Assembly: GCA_017546605.1 (NCBI GenBank)
Contig: JAFYSH010000017.1
Location: forward strand, 31,128 to 95,127
Reading direction: 5' to 3'
DNA length: 64,000 nucleotides
From: Bacteroidales bacterium
Lineage (GTDB): Bacteria > Bacteroidota > Bacteroidia > Bacteroidales > UBA932
The stretch's first letter is position 1. Each line of letters opens with the position of its first letter. The notes beneath the pieces were generated by a model, which was not told the origin of the DNA, made no database searches, and saw only the letters and a program-made list of their open reading frames with translations. Shown in pieces: positions 27,663 to 37,712 of this stretch. Position numbers and translations under genes: made by a program.

Positions 27663-28973
27663 ATGTTATCGCAAACCCGCAAAGAGGAAATCCTCGAACT
27701 GATCAAAAAAGAAGTAAAACCCGCTCTGGGCTGCACAGAGCCGATCGCCGTTTCGCTGGCGGTTGCCAAAGCATGTGAAATTCTCCGCGAACATGGACAT
27801 ACACCTGAGACGGTTGAAATCGAAGTCAGCGCCAACATTCTCAAAAATGGCATGGGCGTAGGCATTCCGGGAACCGGCATGGTCGGCCTGCACATTGCCG
27901 CAGCACTGGCCATTGCTTGTGGAAAATCCGCTTACGGTTTGGAAGTACTCAAAGACTTGACCCCCGAGGCCGTACTCTTCGCCAAAGAAATGGTGAGCGA
28001 CAAAAAGGTACGCATCCAACTGGCAAAGACACCGTTAAAACTCTACATCCTGGCCCGCATATCCGGCCAAGGCAACACTGCAGAAACCTTGATCCAAAAC
28101 AACCACGACACGATTGTTTATACAGCCTACAACCAAACTTCGCTCAGCGATTTGCGTTGTGACCACGAATCCTCAGATACGGCTTCACATACGAAAGAGA
28201 AGGAAACATTGGATTACCATTTGGACATGCAAACCATTTGGAACTTTGCCCAAGAAGCAACCATGGACGAAATCCGCTTCATCCTGGAAGCCAAAAACTT
28301 GAACAACGCATTGGCACAAGAAGGATTGAACGGGTACGGCCTGGGCGTAGGTAAAACCCTGATGAGCAACCTGAATTCCGGTGTATTCGGCGATGGGCTG
28401 ATGGTGTATGCCATGGCGCTTACAGCAGCTGCATCGGATGCTCGGATGGCCGGTTGTACATTACCGGCAATGTCCAACTCCGGCAGTGGCAACCAAGGGA
28501 TTACCGTCACAATGCCGGTTGTAGCGACCGCCCAAAAAGTAGGTGCTGATGAGGAAGCATTGGCGCGCGCCTTGATTTTGGCCCACTTGACTGCCATTCA
28601 TATCAAAGGCTACTTGGGCAAACTTTCTGCACTTTGCGGCTGTGTCGTCGCCTCTACGGGTGCAGCCTGCGGTATTGTACGCCTCAAAGGCGGTACTTTT
28701 GAACAAGTCTGCTTCGCCATCAAGAATATGATTGGAAACATCACCGGTATGCTCTGCGACGGCGCCAAAGAAGGTTGTGCCTTAAAAGTTGGTTCCGGCG
28801 TTTCTTCTGCCGTACAATCTGCCGTACTCGCCTTGGAAAATATTTGTATCTCCGAAAGCGACGGTATCATCTATAAGGACATTGAAGACACGATTCGGAA
28901 CTTGGGACACATCGGTAGCAAAGGTATGGAAAACACCGATGCTGTGATTCTGGATATTATGATATGCAAATAA
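27663..28973 (+). CDS. L-cysteine desulfidase / serine dehydratase alpha-like protein (UPF0597 family)
   Basis: 436 residues. The conserved opening LGCTEPIAVSLAVAKA contains a probable Fe-S Cys, followed by SANILKNGMGVGIPGTG, then MSNSGSGNQGITVTMP and the Cys-rich LSALCGCVVASTGAACG. The family includes the [4Fe-4S] cysteine desulfidases (CyuA/YhaM and archaeal relatives) that split L-cysteine into pyruvate, ammonia and sulfide. Action on serine is also possible. It lies between the S46 peptidase (15 bp) and a 201-residue unknown protein that overlaps its end by 10 bp. Confidence 0.88.
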   Translation: MLSQTRKEEILELIKKEVKPALGCTEPIAVSLAVAKACEILREHGHTPETVEIEVSANILKNGMGVGIPGTGMVGLHIAAALAIACGKSAYGLEVLKDLTPEAVLFAKEMVSDKKVRIQLAKTPLKLYILARISGQGNTAETLIQNNHDTIVYTAYNQTSLSDLRCDHESSDTASHTKEKETLDYHLDMQTIWNFAQEATMDEIRFILEAKNLNNALAQEGLNGYGLGVGKTLMSNLNSGVFGDGLMVYAMALTAAASDARMAGCTLPAMSNSGSGNQGITVTMPVVATAQKVGADEEALARALILAHLTAIHIKGYLGKLSALCGCVVASTGAACGIVRLKGGTFEQVCFAIKNMIGNITGMLCDGAKEGCALKVGSGVSSAVQSAVLALENICISESDGIIYKDIEDTIRNLGHIGSKGMENTDAVILDIMICK

Positions 28974-29569
28974 TAGAGCAGGCAAACAGTCTTTTAGCCT
29001 TAATGCGAGAACAGGCCGAAAGCGGCGACTTTTGGAAAAACATTCCCCTTGCCCAAGAGTACGCCCTTCGGATCGAAGAGTTGCTGCACGATGAGGATTG
29101 TGACTGGTGGGACACCCTGGCCTTCTGCGATGCAATCCTCTTGGAAGAACTGCTCAACCAACGGGATACGCCTCGTTTGTGTCTGCGTTTTATGGCGCTG
29201 CGAAACCAGATCCTTCAACAAACCAGGCGAGAAGCCAGCCCGGAAGAATACCAGGAACTTCACCTGACAGAAGAAGCCGCTCTGGCTATCCAGCAAAAAC
29301 TCACCGATTACATTGACCCGGCTACCCGCATGGAGGATTGGTTGCACCAATACGGTGGTATGCTCCGTTTTGACCCCGTAGAGATGACCCCGCAATGGGA
29401 GGAAGCCATCTTCGAGGTCGAATGCGAATGCGAAAAGAAACTAACCAAAGCCAACCGAGGCATGGGGTTCTGCTTCACCTACTGGAGCACAAAAGCGACT
29501 ATATTGGCCAAAAAGGGGATTATCTGGAGATCACCCTCACTAATGAATCCCCGGGTGATGTTTGATTAA
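28964..29569 (+). CDS. hypothetical protein, function unknown
   Basis: 201 residues, acidic and helical (many Glu/Leu), no signal or membrane segment. The C-terminus is distinctive: GMGFCFTYWSTKATIL followed by IIWRSPSLMNPRVMFD, rich in aromatic residues and ending in Asp. I do not recognise a named family. The ATG overlaps the end of the cysteine desulfidase gene by 10 bp, so it is very probably a real, translationally coupled gene and the last of the three-gene unit. Confidence 0.7.
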   Translation: MQIIEQANSLLALMREQAESGDFWKNIPLAQEYALRIEELLHDEDCDWWDTLAFCDAILLEELLNQRDTPRLCLRFMALRNQILQQTRREASPEEYQELHLTEEAALAIQQKLTDYIDPATRMEDWLHQYGGMLRFDPVEMTPQWEEAIFEVECECEKKLTKANRGMGFCFTYWSTKATILAKKGIIWRSPSLMNPRVMFD

Positions 29570-29584
29570 GAAATCAAGTGTAAC

Positions 29585-29630
29585 AAATAGAAAAGCAGGT
29601 GACTAAATTCAGTCACCTGCTTTTCTATTT
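29585..29630. terminator. bidirectional terminator, 20-bp perfect stem
   Basis: Arms 29585-29604 and 29611-29630 are perfectly complementary around a 6-nt loop, with A- and T-rich ends. It separates two converging units. Confidence 0.88.
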
Positions 29631-29645
29631 GGGAGGAATCAACCC

Positions 29646-30986
29646 TTATTGTTGGCTAGCTTCAAATGCAGCTTGGTTGTCAATCAAGAATTGATTGTAT
29701 TTTTGGTAACCAGCAGCATATTCTTCGCCTTTGTCGCGGAAACGGAAGTAGATTTGTTTCAAACCGTCAGCGATGGGATATTGGAAGCCCAAATCTTGGG
29801 TCAAACCAAAGGCTGTTTCAAAAGGTTCGATTGCTTGCAACAAATAAGATTCAAATTCTTTGCTAATCTTTTCGTAACCTGCAGTATCCATGAAATCCAA
29901 TGCATCCATACGTCTTTGTGCATCGATCGCCATTTCAAAGTAAGTGTTACCTACAGAGTAAATACCGAAGAGGTAAGTCGGATCTACTTCGAACGATTTA
30001 CGGTAGCAATTGATTGCTTTTTCATAGTCTTTCATGTTCAAGTAAACGTTACCTTCTGCATAAATCAAGGATGCATTTTCAGGTTCGTTGGCTTGTGCTG
30101 AGTGAATCAAATCCAAAATCTTATTCGGATCGTCGTTGGTATCAATGTAGAGGTTGATCAAAGAAACCAAGATCGATTGATTGCTGGGATATTCTTGGAA
30201 ACCTTTGTTCAACAAAACTTTTGCTTCTTCAATCTTGTTTTGTTGTTTCAAGATTTCAGCTTGGTTTGCATAAATGGCACCGTTTTGTACATAACCCATT
30301 TGAATGCAAACATCAAACAAACTGATGGCGCGTTCCAACTCGTTGCTCATTTGAGCCGTCAAAGCTGCATTGTAAATAGCCAAAGTATCCACAACGTTCA
30401 AAATTTGGTTATTACCGAATTTCGCAGTTTTTTCGAATTTAACGGAAGCAGCTGAATAATCTCCCAACATGTAAGAGTTCACTGCATCATTCATTGAATC
30501 ATCTTTCAATTGACGAAGTGCAGTAGCCAATTCATCTCTCTTAGAACCTTTTTGATCCAACTCAGCAGCTTTTGCATAAGCATCATAAGCAGCTTGAAGT
30601 GCGTCGCCTTCCACTACCGGTTTGGTAACTACGATGATTTCAAGGATACCACCTTGGTTGTAGTACAATTCTTTATCTTCGTACACATCCACAAAGAAGG
30701 GAACACCTTGTACTTCACGTTGTTCTGAAGACAGAACGCGTTGCTTGCCCAAAATCACCTTCACTTGACCTGCAGGCATACCCGGCCAAATATCTTTGGA
30801 AGGATTGCGGTATGCATTGGCATAAGCCTCACCCAAGCTAAACCATGTAGCGTATTTGGCTGCTTTTTTCGGGTTTTCGCTATTCTCAATAGCGGTCTTC
30901 AGTTTCTTCTCAACTTGTTCACGAGATTGCGCAAAAGATACCAAGCTCAATCCCATTGCAAACGCTAGAAAAAATACTTTTTTCAT
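29646..30986 (-). CDS. exported tetratricopeptide-repeat protein
   Basis: 446 residues with a signal peptide (cleaved after about SFAQ). The N-terminal ~130 residues include KKAAKYATWFSLGEAYANAYRNPSKD-type segments (helical) and a beta-rich insert. From about residue 150 the sequence has repeated TPR helices, such as AIYNAALTAQMSNELERAI, AIYANQAEILKQQNKIEEA, ASLIYAEGNVYLNMKDYEKA and YLFGIYSVGNTYFEMA. It is likely a periplasmic scaffold. It follows gyrA (36-bp gap) on the same strand, so it may be partly read from the gyrA promoter. Partner is unknown. Confidence 0.85.
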   Translation of the reverse strand: MKKVFFLAFAMGLSLVSFAQSREQVEKKLKTAIENSENPKKAAKYATWFSLGEAYANAYRNPSKDIWPGMPAGQVKVILGKQRVLSSEQREVQGVPFFVDVYEDKELYYNQGGILEIIVVTKPVVEGDALQAAYDAYAKAAELDQKGSKRDELATALRQLKDDSMNDAVNSYMLGDYSAASVKFEKTAKFGNNQILNVVDTLAIYNAALTAQMSNELERAISLFDVCIQMGYVQNGAIYANQAEILKQQNKIEEAKVLLNKGFQEYPSNQSILVSLINLYIDTNDDPNKILDLIHSAQANEPENASLIYAEGNVYLNMKDYEKAINCYRKSFEVDPTYLFGIYSVGNTYFEMAIDAQRRMDALDFMDTAGYEKISKEFESYLLQAIEPFETAFGLTQDLGFQYPIADGLKQIYFRFRDKGEEYAAGYQKYNQFLIDNQAAFEASQQ

Positions 30987-31022
30987 AATCAGGATAATTG
31001 ATTGTTAATAAAATTATTATTG

Positions 31023-33530
31023 TTATTCATTTGTTACTTCATCCGAGGTTTCAGCCATCTTTTCTTCGCTCTTATTGACGCGACAAACCGCAGCAATGCT
31101 ATCCCCTTCTCGCAAGTTGATCAAGCGCACACCTTGGGTTGCACGACCTGCCACACGCAAGTCGGAAACAGCCACGCGGATGGTGATGCCGGAACGATTG
31201 ATGATCATCAAATCATTTTCGTCGGTAACGTCTTTCAAAGCGATCAAGGAACCCGTACGTTCGGTAATGTTCAAGGTCTTCACCCCTTTACCACCGCGGT
31301 TGGTAATCCGGTAATCTTCCAATTCCGAACGTTTACCATATCCATTTTCGCTCACAACGAGGATGGTCCGGTTGTCTGCCTGTGATCGCGGCACACAAAC
31401 CATACCAATCACTTCATCATCATCTTCAATGCTGATACCACGAACACCGGTACCGGTACGGCCAATGGGACGGACGTTGGATTCATGGAAACGCACACAC
31501 TTGCCTTGACGGCCAGCCAACAACAATTCACTGTCTCCGTCAGTCAATACCGCATCCAGAAGCAAATCGTCTTCTCGAACAGTAATCGCGTTTACTCCGT
31601 TCACGCGAGGACGGGAATATGCTTCCAACGAAGTTTTCTTCACGGTACCGCGTTGGGTCGCCAAAATGATGTAGTGGTTGTTGATGTACTCTTCGTCGTT
31701 CAAATTCGGAACGTTGATGTAAGCACATACTTTATCGTTCGGTTCAATGTTGATAACATTCTGGATGGCACGACCTTTCGATGTCTTTGTTCCTTCCGGA
31801 ATTTCATATACTTTGAGCCAGAAGCATTTTCCATTTTGGGTAAAGAAGAGCATCGTGCTGTGCATGTTTGCCACATAAATATGCTCGATGAAGTCCTCTT
31901 CGCGGGTGGTACTTCCTTTGGAACCGACACCGCCACGGTTTTGGAGACGGTACTCGGTCAACGGAGTACGTTTGATATAGCCCAAGTGAGAAATGGTGAT
32001 GACCACGTCTTCGTTCGGATAGAAATCTTCCGGATTGAAATCGTCTGCCGACAACTCGATGGCAGTACGACGTTCGTCACCATAAGCTTCTTTCAACTCT
32101 TGCAATTCCTCTTTGATCTTTGCCATTTGCAAATCGAAGCTTGCCAGGAAGGCATTCAATTCGGCGATCAGGCGCATCAGTTCGTCGTATTCTGCTTGGA
32201 GTTTTTCGCGCTCCAGACCGGTCAACTGACGCAGTTTCATTTCCACGATCGCATTGGCTTGGATCTCGGTGAAACCAAACTTTTGCACCAAGTTTTCACG
32301 TGCCTCTTGCGGGGTGCGGGATTGCTTGATGGTCGCGATGATTTCGTCAATCACATCCAGGGCTTTCAAGAGACCTTCCAGGATGTGAGCACGTTTTTGT
32401 GCCTGTTCCAATTCGAATCGGGCACGACGAATCACAACCTCATGGCGGTGGTTCACAAAGTGTTTGATCAGTTGTTTGAGGTTCAACAACTGCGGGCGAC
32501 CATCCACCAAAGCAATGTTATTCACAGAGAAGCTGCTTTGCAATTGGGTGTATTTGAACAAAGTGTTCAACACCACATTGGCCACAGCACCCATTTTCAA
32601 CTTGATAACAATGCGCATACCGTTGCGATCCGTCTCATCGTTGATATAAGAAATACCCTCAATCTTCTTGGACTCAACCAGTTCAGCAATTTTTTCAATC
32701 AATTCAGCCTTGTTGACCATGTAGGGAATTTCAGAAACTACGATGGTTTCACGACCGCTGGAAGAAACTTCCAAATCCGTTTTGGAACGAACCACAATCC
32801 GTCCCCGTCCGGTTTCGAATGCATCACGAATACCTTGCAAACCTTGAATGATACCCCCAGTCGGGAAATCAGGTCCTTTGATGTGGTGCATCAATTCGTC
32901 CACGGAAATCTCGTTGTTATCGATATAGGCACAAATGGCATCACAAACCTCGGTCAGGTTATGAGGAGCCATATTGGTTGCCATACCGACTGCGATACCG
33001 GATGCACCATTCAACAACAACAGGGGTGCTTTGGCCGGCAATACGGTCGGCTCCTTCAAGGTATCGTCAAAGTTCATTCGAAAATCTACCGTATCCTTGT
33101 CCAAGTCTGCCAAAGAATCTTCTGCCAACCTACGGAAACGGGCTTCCGTATAACGCATCGCTGCAGGGGAGTCTCCGTCAATGGAACCAAAGTTACCTTG
33201 ACCCTCAACCAACATATAACGCAAACTCCAATACTGAGCCATACGAACCATCGTTTCGTAGATACTGCTATCGCCGTGAGGGTGATACTTACCCATTACT
33301 TCACCAACGATACGAGCTGATTTCTTGAAAGGCTTATTGGCCGCCAATCCCAACTCTGACATCCCATACAAAACACGTCTATGAACGGGCTTCAGACCAT
33401 CTCGCACATCCGGCAAGGCACGGGCGACAATCACCGACATCGCATAATCGATGTAGGCTGATTTCATCTCGTTTTCAATGTTGATCTGGATTATCTTTCC
33501 ATTAACATCTTTAACTTCCTCTTTTTCCAT
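31023..33530 (-). CDS. gyrA: DNA gyrase subunit A
   Basis: 835 residues, typical GyrA length. The catalytic Tyr lies in [12 protein letters not shown]. The quinolone region reads [17 protein letters not shown], with Ser at the position of E. coli Ser83 and Glu at that of Asp87; Glu occurs there naturally in many bacteria and is not in itself a resistance change. The C-terminal beta-pinwheel has several RGG-type blades, including NRGGVGSKG and [10 protein letters not shown]; the latter is the best GyrA-box candidate. The protein ends in an acidic tail. Confidence 0.97.
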   Translation of the reverse strand: MEKEEVKDVNGKIIQINIENEMKSAYIDYAMSVIVARALPDVRDGLKPVHRRVLYGMSELGLAANKPFKKSARIVGEVMGKYHPHGDSSIYETMVRMAQYWSLRYMLVEGQGNFGSIDGDSPAAMRYTEARFRRLAEDSLADLDKDTVDFRMNFDDTLKEPTVLPAKAPLLLLNGASGIAVGMATNMAPHNLTEVCDAICAYIDNNEISVDELMHHIKGPDFPTGGIIQGLQGIRDAFETGRGRIVVRSKTDLEVSSSGRETIVVSEIPYMVNKAELIEKIAELVESKKIEGISYINDETDRNGMRIVIKLKMGAVANVVLNTLFKYTQLQSSFSVNNIALVDGRPQLLNLKQLIKHFVNHRHEVVIRRARFELEQAQKRAHILEGLLKALDVIDEIIATIKQSRTPQEARENLVQKFGFTEIQANAIVEMKLRQLTGLEREKLQAEYDELMRLIAELNAFLASFDLQMAKIKEELQELKEAYGDERRTAIELSADDFNPEDFYPNEDVVITISHLGYIKRTPLTEYRLQNRGGVGSKGSTTREEDFIEHIYVANMHSTMLFFTQNGKCFWLKVYEIPEGTKTSKGRAIQNVINIEPNDKVCAYINVPNLNDEEYINNHYIILATQRGTVKKTSLEAYSRPRVNGVNAITVREDDLLLDAVLTDGDSELLLAGRQGKCVRFHESNVRPIGRTGTGVRGISIEDDDEVIGMVCVPRSQADNRTILVVSENGYGKRSELEDYRITNRGGKGVKTLNITERTGSLIALKDVTDENDLMIINRSGITIRVAVSDLRVAGRATQGVRLINLREGDSIAAVCRVNKSEEKMAETSDEVTNE

Positions 33531-33566
33531 ATTTTATCTTTCAAAAACATCTAAATAAATGACCTG

Positions 33567-33598
33567 CTAAGTTACGAATAAAAAGCATATCAAGCAAA
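33567..33598 (-). promoter_or_regulatory. predicted promoter of gyrA
   Basis: Minus strand: TTTG (33598-33595), 20-bp spacer, TAACTTAG (33574-33567), one mismatch from TAnnTTTG. Leader about 30 nt. Confidence 0.5.
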
Positions 33599-33604
33599 TT
33601 TGTT

Positions 33605-33612
33605 TACATTTG
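33605..33612 (+). promoter_or_regulatory. predicted -7 element of clpC
   Basis: TACATTTG, exact consensus, 32 bp before the ATG at 33645. Its presence here argues against a start at 33600. Confidence 0.55.
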
Positions 33613-33644
33613 CAGTGGATATACAACCAACATTGACGCATCGA

Positions 33645-36146
33645 ATGAGAAACGAACCCCTATCTACTCCAGAACTCAATTTTATTTTTCAATATGCATT
33701 GGAAGAGGCCACCCGTACCAACCACACGCAAATCTCTCCCAAACACCTGATTCTAGGAATCCTACGACACCGGGACAACCCCGTTTGCGAGCTACTGGAA
33801 AGCCAGGGGATCCAACTGGGCGAACTCAAACAGGCCCTGGATGAATCATTGCAAACCACCTCATCCAACAGTCCGGTTTTGTCCGATCAAATCACATTTT
33901 CGGACGACAGCCGCCGAATTCTGATTGATGCCAACCAGACCGCCTTGCGATATGGCAACCTTCAGATTACGGAGATCCATCTGATGCTTTCCCTCCTGCA
34001 CCTGCAAGGTGAAGACCTCTTTCCAATCCCCCTGGAAGTACACCCTCTGTTCCTAAAATCCCTGGAAATTGAATTGCTGGAAATGTTACGCCACCTACCC
34101 GCCAATCCTGAAGATCAGCGGGAAAAGATGGTACCCATTGAGATGGATGATGAATTTCCGGAGTCAAACGAACAGCCTCGCAACGGACGACGCAACAACA
34201 AACCCGCCCTGGAGCGGTTTGGTTACGACCTCACCTTGGCAGCCGAAGAAGGCAAACTCGACCCCGTTTATGGCCGCGACAACGAACTGGAACAAATTTT
34301 TCGCATCCTGGCCAGACGCAAGAAAAACAATCCGGCACTCATCGGTGAAGCTGGCACTGGAAAAAATGCCATTGTCAATGCACTGGCGCAACGAATCCAA
34401 CAATGTCAAGTCCCGCAATTCCTAATCGGAAAACGCGTCATCGCCCTGGATCCCGGAGCCCTGGTTGCTGGCACCAAATACCGCGGTGAATTCGAAGAAC
34501 GCATCAAACAAATCCTGGAAGAAATCCAAGAACGCAATGACATCATCCTCTTTATCGATGAAATGCACACCTTGGTAGGTGCAGGTGCCCCGACCGGCTC
34601 ATTGGATGCGGCCAACCTGCTTAAACCCGCCCTCGCCCGAGGTGAAATTCACTGCATCGGCGCAACCACACCGGACGAATACCGCAAACACATCGCAACG
34701 GATAAGGGACTGGAGCGCCGTTTCCAACCGGTACAAATCCGAGCTACCGACTTCCAGCAAACCCTGAATATCCTACAAACCCTGCGTCCAATCTACGAAC
34801 AACAATACAACATCCGCTACAGCGACGAGGCCCTGCAAACCGCCATCAACCTCTCCATCCGTTATTTAACAGACCGATGCCTTCCCGATAAGGCCATCGA
34901 CCTGTTGGACGAGGCTGGCGCTGCACTTTACCTGAAAAATAACACCCTCCCCTCTCGACTGCACGATCTTATTCTCCAACAACGTGCGCTCCGAGAAGAG
35001 AAATTAAAAGCGATTGAGCAAGAAGACTTTACCTCGGCTGAAGCACTGATGATACAAGAGCGCGCACTCAACGACGAGATCTCACAATACCAACACCACC
35101 CCCTGCCTTCAGACGCGCAACTACCGACTGTTGAACCGGAACACCTCGCAGAAATTGTGGCTGGAATGACGGGGATCCCTGTTCAAAAACTCAGTCGCAA
35201 CGAAAGCCACCGACTCACAACCATGGAAGAAAGCATCCGCCGTCAAGTCATTGGACAAGACGATGCAGTCAGCCAAGTGGTACGTGCCATCCGCCGCAAT
35301 CGGGCAGGACTGAAAGACCCCAACCGCCCCATCGGTTCCTTCATTTTCTTCGGTCCTACTGGCGTAGGGAAAACCCATTTGGCCAAAACACTGGCGGAAC
35401 AACTCTATGATGCTGCCGACAACCTGATCCGCATCGATATGAGCGAATACATGGAAAAAATCACCGTCAGCCGACTCATCGGAGCGCCTCCGGGCTATGT
35501 GGGCTACGAGCAAGCCGGACAACTTTCCGAAAGCGTTCGCCGCAAACCCTACTCGATCGTACTATTGGACGAAATCGAAAAAGCCCATCCGGACATTTTC
35601 AACCTGCTTCTCCAAATTTTGGATGAAGGAAGGCTTACCGACAGCACAGGACGACACATCGACTTCCGAAACACCATCCTGATTATGACCTCCAACGTCG
35701 GCAGCCGTGAAATCAAGTTCAACGGCAGCGGCATGGGCTATGCCACCCCCAGTTACCGCGACGAAGAATCACGCCACAAGAGCATCATTGACAAGGCCCT
35801 GCAAAAGGTCTTCACCCCCGAATTCATCAACCGCATTGATGGAAAGATCTACTTTAAAAGTTTGAACCGCGAAGACATTCGCAAAATCATTGATCTGGAA
35901 ATCACAAAATTACAAAAACGAATGGGGGGCTTGGGCTATAGTTTGGAGGTATGCTCTCAGGTCCGCGATTTCTTGTGCGAGAAAGGATTCGACGCCCAAT
36001 GGGGTGCCCGTCCTCTCAAACGAGCCATTCAAGAATATTTGGAAGACCCGTTGGCAGATGCCATCATTCAAGCACCTGGTCAAGATGCCGGCTACCGCAT
36101 TACCCTCAACGAAGACAAGAGTCAGACCCTCGTGAGCCGTTGCTAA
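33645..36146 (+). CDS. clpC: ClpC-like AAA+ ATPase with non-canonical D1 Walker A
   Basis: 833 residues: N-terminal Clp-N repeats (about 5-140), D1 AAA+ (about 195-430), a coiled middle region with a UVR-like [16 protein letters not shown] segment, and D2 AAA+ (about 500-830). D2 is standard ([24 protein letters not shown]). D1 has Walker [12 protein letters not shown] and arginine finger region GLERRFQ, but Walker A reads [10 protein letters not shown]: the Thr/Ser after the P-loop Lys is Asn (codon AAT). That residue normally coordinates Mg2+, so D1 may hydrolyse ATP poorly. The ATG at 33645 is chosen; the longer frame would cover the promoter. Confidence 0.93.
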   Translation: MRNEPLSTPELNFIFQYALEEATRTNHTQISPKHLILGILRHRDNPVCELLESQGIQLGELKQALDESLQTTSSNSPVLSDQITFSDDSRRILIDANQTALRYGNLQITEIHLMLSLLHLQGEDLFPIPLEVHPLFLKSLEIELLEMLRHLPANPEDQREKMVPIEMDDEFPESNEQPRNGRRNNKPALERFGYDLTLAAEEGKLDPVYGRDNELEQIFRILARRKKNNPALIGEAGTGKNAIVNALAQRIQQCQVPQFLIGKRVIALDPGALVAGTKYRGEFEERIKQILEEIQERNDIILFIDEMHTLVGAGAPTGSLDAANLLKPALARGEIHCIGATTPDEYRKHIATDKGLERRFQPVQIRATDFQQTLNILQTLRPIYEQQYNIRYSDEALQTAINLSIRYLTDRCLPDKAIDLLDEAGAALYLKNNTLPSRLHDLILQQRALREEKLKAIEQEDFTSAEALMIQERALNDEISQYQHHPLPSDAQLPTVEPEHLAEIVAGMTGIPVQKLSRNESHRLTTMEESIRRQVIGQDDAVSQVVRAIRRNRAGLKDPNRPIGSFIFFGPTGVGKTHLAKTLAEQLYDAADNLIRIDMSEYMEKITVSRLIGAPPGYVGYEQAGQLSESVRRKPYSIVLLDEIEKAHPDIFNLLLQILDEGRLTDSTGRHIDFRNTILIMTSNVGSREIKFNGSGMGYATPSYRDEESRHKSIIDKALQKVFTPEFINRIDGKIYFKSLNREDIRKIIDLEITKLQKRMGGLGYSLEVCSQVRDFLCEKGFDAQWGARPLKRAIQEYLEDPLADAIIQAPGQDAGYRITLNEDKSQTLVSRC

Positions 36147-36162
36147 GCTAAGCCTGCACGCA

Positions 36163-37026
36163 TTACCAGTACCGCCTTAGAAATTTCTCACTACCTAAAT
36201 TGAAAATTCGAGGCCAATCTTGCCAAATCAGACCGCTGTTCCGGTAACGGCGGTCGTTGTTCATTTTAACTACCGAATGCCGCGACCAATCGGATGGATC
36301 CACACAAAACTCGACACACGGACGTGTCTCCACCTTTTCAAAACCCAACTGTTGGTAAGCTGTTCCCGAAGACCATTCCAAATCCGCATAGGTCATAATT
36401 TCTTGAGGGTGGACCTCCCGCACAAAGGTCTCCAACAAACGGCTCATCCCCCCTACGATGGTCAGTTCAGGCAAGGATGCATAACGAATCCATTCCCATG
36501 AAGCCACTTGAACACCTTCGCGATCCATCCAACGAGGCGCCGAAAAAGTTGCTGCCGCCACAAGACGGTCCTTAGCATCCACCAACGCATAACGATAACG
36601 AGAGCGCGTCGATCCGTAGGTATGACAAGCTTGCAGAAACGAGGAAAGTTGATCGGCCTGCGGACGTACCACCCGACAGTTTCGGGCAAATATCCGCTCA
36701 CCACGCCCCCAACGCACTCGCAAACGGGCCTGCCAATAGAGCGGATTGGAACGCCAACGGTCCTCGTACAAGTACAATACAGAAGTTCGAGATGCAGGAA
36801 TCAAAAAAACAGGAACGACGGTATGCTCCTGAGTAAAAGTCACCAAAGGAACGGGTACGATCATCAAATGGGCCTCAGTGGACAGCATTGCCTGATTCAT
36901 CCCATCCTCTTGCAACAAGGTAAAGTTCAGTCCATCAACCGAATGAACAGTGAGCTCCGCCAACTGAAACAGGTAGTCCACCTGCTCATTATGCATAAAT
37001 CCAGCTATCTCTTGAATAAATTTCAC
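36163..37026 (-). CDS. GNAT-like domain protein, function unknown
   Basis: 287 residues from a GTG start (preceded by GCGAG, a possible ribosome site); an alternative ATG at 36996 would remove ten residues. The middle has ACHTYGSTRSRYRYALVD, DRLVAAATFSAPR, EWIRYASL and IVGGMSRLLETFVREV, then IMTYADLEWSSGTAYQQLGFEKV. This order (small hydrophobic strand, G-G-M-S-R-L helix, YADLEWSSG, LGFE) is that of GNAT acyltransferase-like domains found in Mom-like and phage-associated proteins. The N-terminal third is unlike this. It is a lone gene between clpC and tRNA-Lys, convergent with clpC (16 bp). Confidence 0.65.
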   Translation of the reverse strand: MKFIQEIAGFMHNEQVDYLFQLAELTVHSVDGLNFTLLQEDGMNQAMLSTEAHLMIVPVPLVTFTQEHTVVPVFLIPASRTSVLYLYEDRWRSNPLYWQARLRVRWGRGERIFARNCRVVRPQADQLSSFLQACHTYGSTRSRYRYALVDAKDRLVAAATFSAPRWMDREGVQVASWEWIRYASLPELTIVGGMSRLLETFVREVHPQEIMTYADLEWSSGTAYQQLGFEKVETRPCVEFCVDPSDWSRHSVVKMNNDRRYRNSGLIWQDWPRIFNLGSEKFLRRYW

Positions 37027-37066
37027 CTCGCAAATTTCGTAAAATTAAAAGAAAAATGCGTTTTTT

Positions 37067-37097
37067 TTTGCATACTCAGAAAAAACAACTACATTTG
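37067..37097 (+). promoter_or_regulatory. predicted promoter of tRNA-Lys(TTT)
   Basis: TTTG (37067-37070), 19-bp spacer, TACATTTG (37090-37097). Both elements are exact; the tRNA starts 16 bp later. Confidence 0.72.
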
Positions 37098-37112
37098 CAG
37101 TCCCAAACGGAT

Positions 37113-37185
37113 GATTCGTTAGCTCAGCAGGTAGAGCACAACACTTTTAATGTTGGGGTCCTGGGTTCGAGCCCCAGACGGATCA
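37113..37185 (+). tRNA. tRNA-Lys (TTT)
   Basis: 73-nt cloverleaf: acceptor GATTCGT/ACGGATC, D-arm with GCTCAGCAGGTAGAGC, anticodon stem CAACA/TGTTG with loop CTTTTAA (anticodon TTT, 37146-37148), T-arm GGGTTCGAGCCCC, discriminator A. CCA is not encoded (next bases are CTA). Directly behind it lies the first copy of the 58-bp repeat. Confidence 0.97.
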
Positions 37186-37187
37186 CT

Positions 37188-37232
37188 AAAAACGGCCTTA
37201 CAGATATCTGTGAGGCCGTTTTTACTTTTTTT
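37188..37232. terminator. terminator of tRNA-Lys(TTT), also facing the META-domain gene
   Basis: Hairpin 37188-37223 with an 11-bp outer stem, followed by ACTTTTTTT; on the minus strand the hairpin is followed by T5. It serves the converging RND/META operon as well. Confidence 0.85.
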
Positions 37233-37245
37233 GTCGACACGTTTT
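37188..37245. repeat. 58-bp perfect repeat, copy 1 (terminator plus tail)
   Basis: Identical base for base to 63183-63240. The first 36 bp form a long hairpin (AAAAACGGCCT ... AGGCCGTTTTT, with inner ACAGATATCTGT) that would terminate in both directions; the remaining 22 bp hold a T7 run and GTCGACACGTTTT. Here the right end includes part of the stop codon of the META-domain gene. Confidence 0.92.
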
Positions 37246-37687
37246 AAGGACGTCGTTGCAATTCCATCAGCACAGCGCCATCCCCATCGATCAATTGCAG
37301 GTAACCATTCGGTGCAATTTGGTAATGCACTACCGACCGCAGGGCACCCAGCAACATTTCCTCAAGCTCCATATCATCACAAAGCATCAGTGTTGTTCCC
37401 AAAGCGGAAAAATCTGCACATTCAGGATGCTTCGGATCCACCACTCGAACACCCATGAGCTGGTTACAACCCAACGAGCCACAAACCGTACCGTCTTGTG
37501 AGTTGAATCCCACATAGGGAACCGAATCCGAATCACTTTCATCCGGAACATCCACAATGGAGGTTCCTACCCGCAATACCGTCCAAACACCGTCCAAATC
37601 ATTCCAGTCTGCATAGCTGGAAGAACCGGAGCAGCTGACCAGCCCGATCAGCATGGCTCCGAATACAATCATATGTTTCATCATGCA
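37244..37687 (-). CDS. META/HslJ-domain lipoprotein
   Basis: About 147 residues with a lipoprotein signal ending in IGLVSC. The mature part begins after a Ser-rich linker with DWNDLDGVWTVLRV, then FNSQDGTVCGSLGCNQLMGVR and LGTTLMLCDDMELEEMLLGAL; the GxxGCNxxxG core and the later TxMxCxDxxxE block are those of META (HslJ-like) domains. Function in this family is mostly unknown, with links to envelope stress and drug tolerance. The start is uncertain (37687, 37684 or 37699). It follows the TolC-like gene of the RND operon by 25 bp and is probably its last gene. Confidence 0.8.
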   Translation of the reverse strand, partial: CMMKHMIVFGAMLIGLVSCSGSSSYADWNDLDGVWTVLRVGTSIVDVPDESDSDSVPYVGFNSQDGTVCGSLGCNQLMGVRVVDPKHPECADFSALGTTLMLCDDMELEEMLLGALRSVVHYQIAPNGYLQLIDGDGAVLMELQRRP

Positions 37688-37712
37688 ACGATTCATTGCA
37701 ACAACTGCGCCA

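Noticed and set aside
33230..33290. GyrA Glu at the Asp87 position as quinolone resistance
   Set aside because: Glu is a natural residue at this position in many bacteria; the Ser83-equivalent is intact.
31485..33320. 611-codon open frame on the plus strand opposite gyrA
   Set aside because: Its whole length lies antisense to a certain gyrA; composition is His/Phe/Val-rich as typical of a shadow frame, with no family motifs.
33600..33644. TTG start for ClpC adding 15 residues
   Set aside because: It would place the -7 element TACATTTG inside the coding part; the ATG at 33645 starts the normal Clp-N domain.
37188..37245. 58-bp repeat read as part of a CRISPR or REP cluster
   Set aside because: Only one copy at each site, always as a tRNA terminator; no array.
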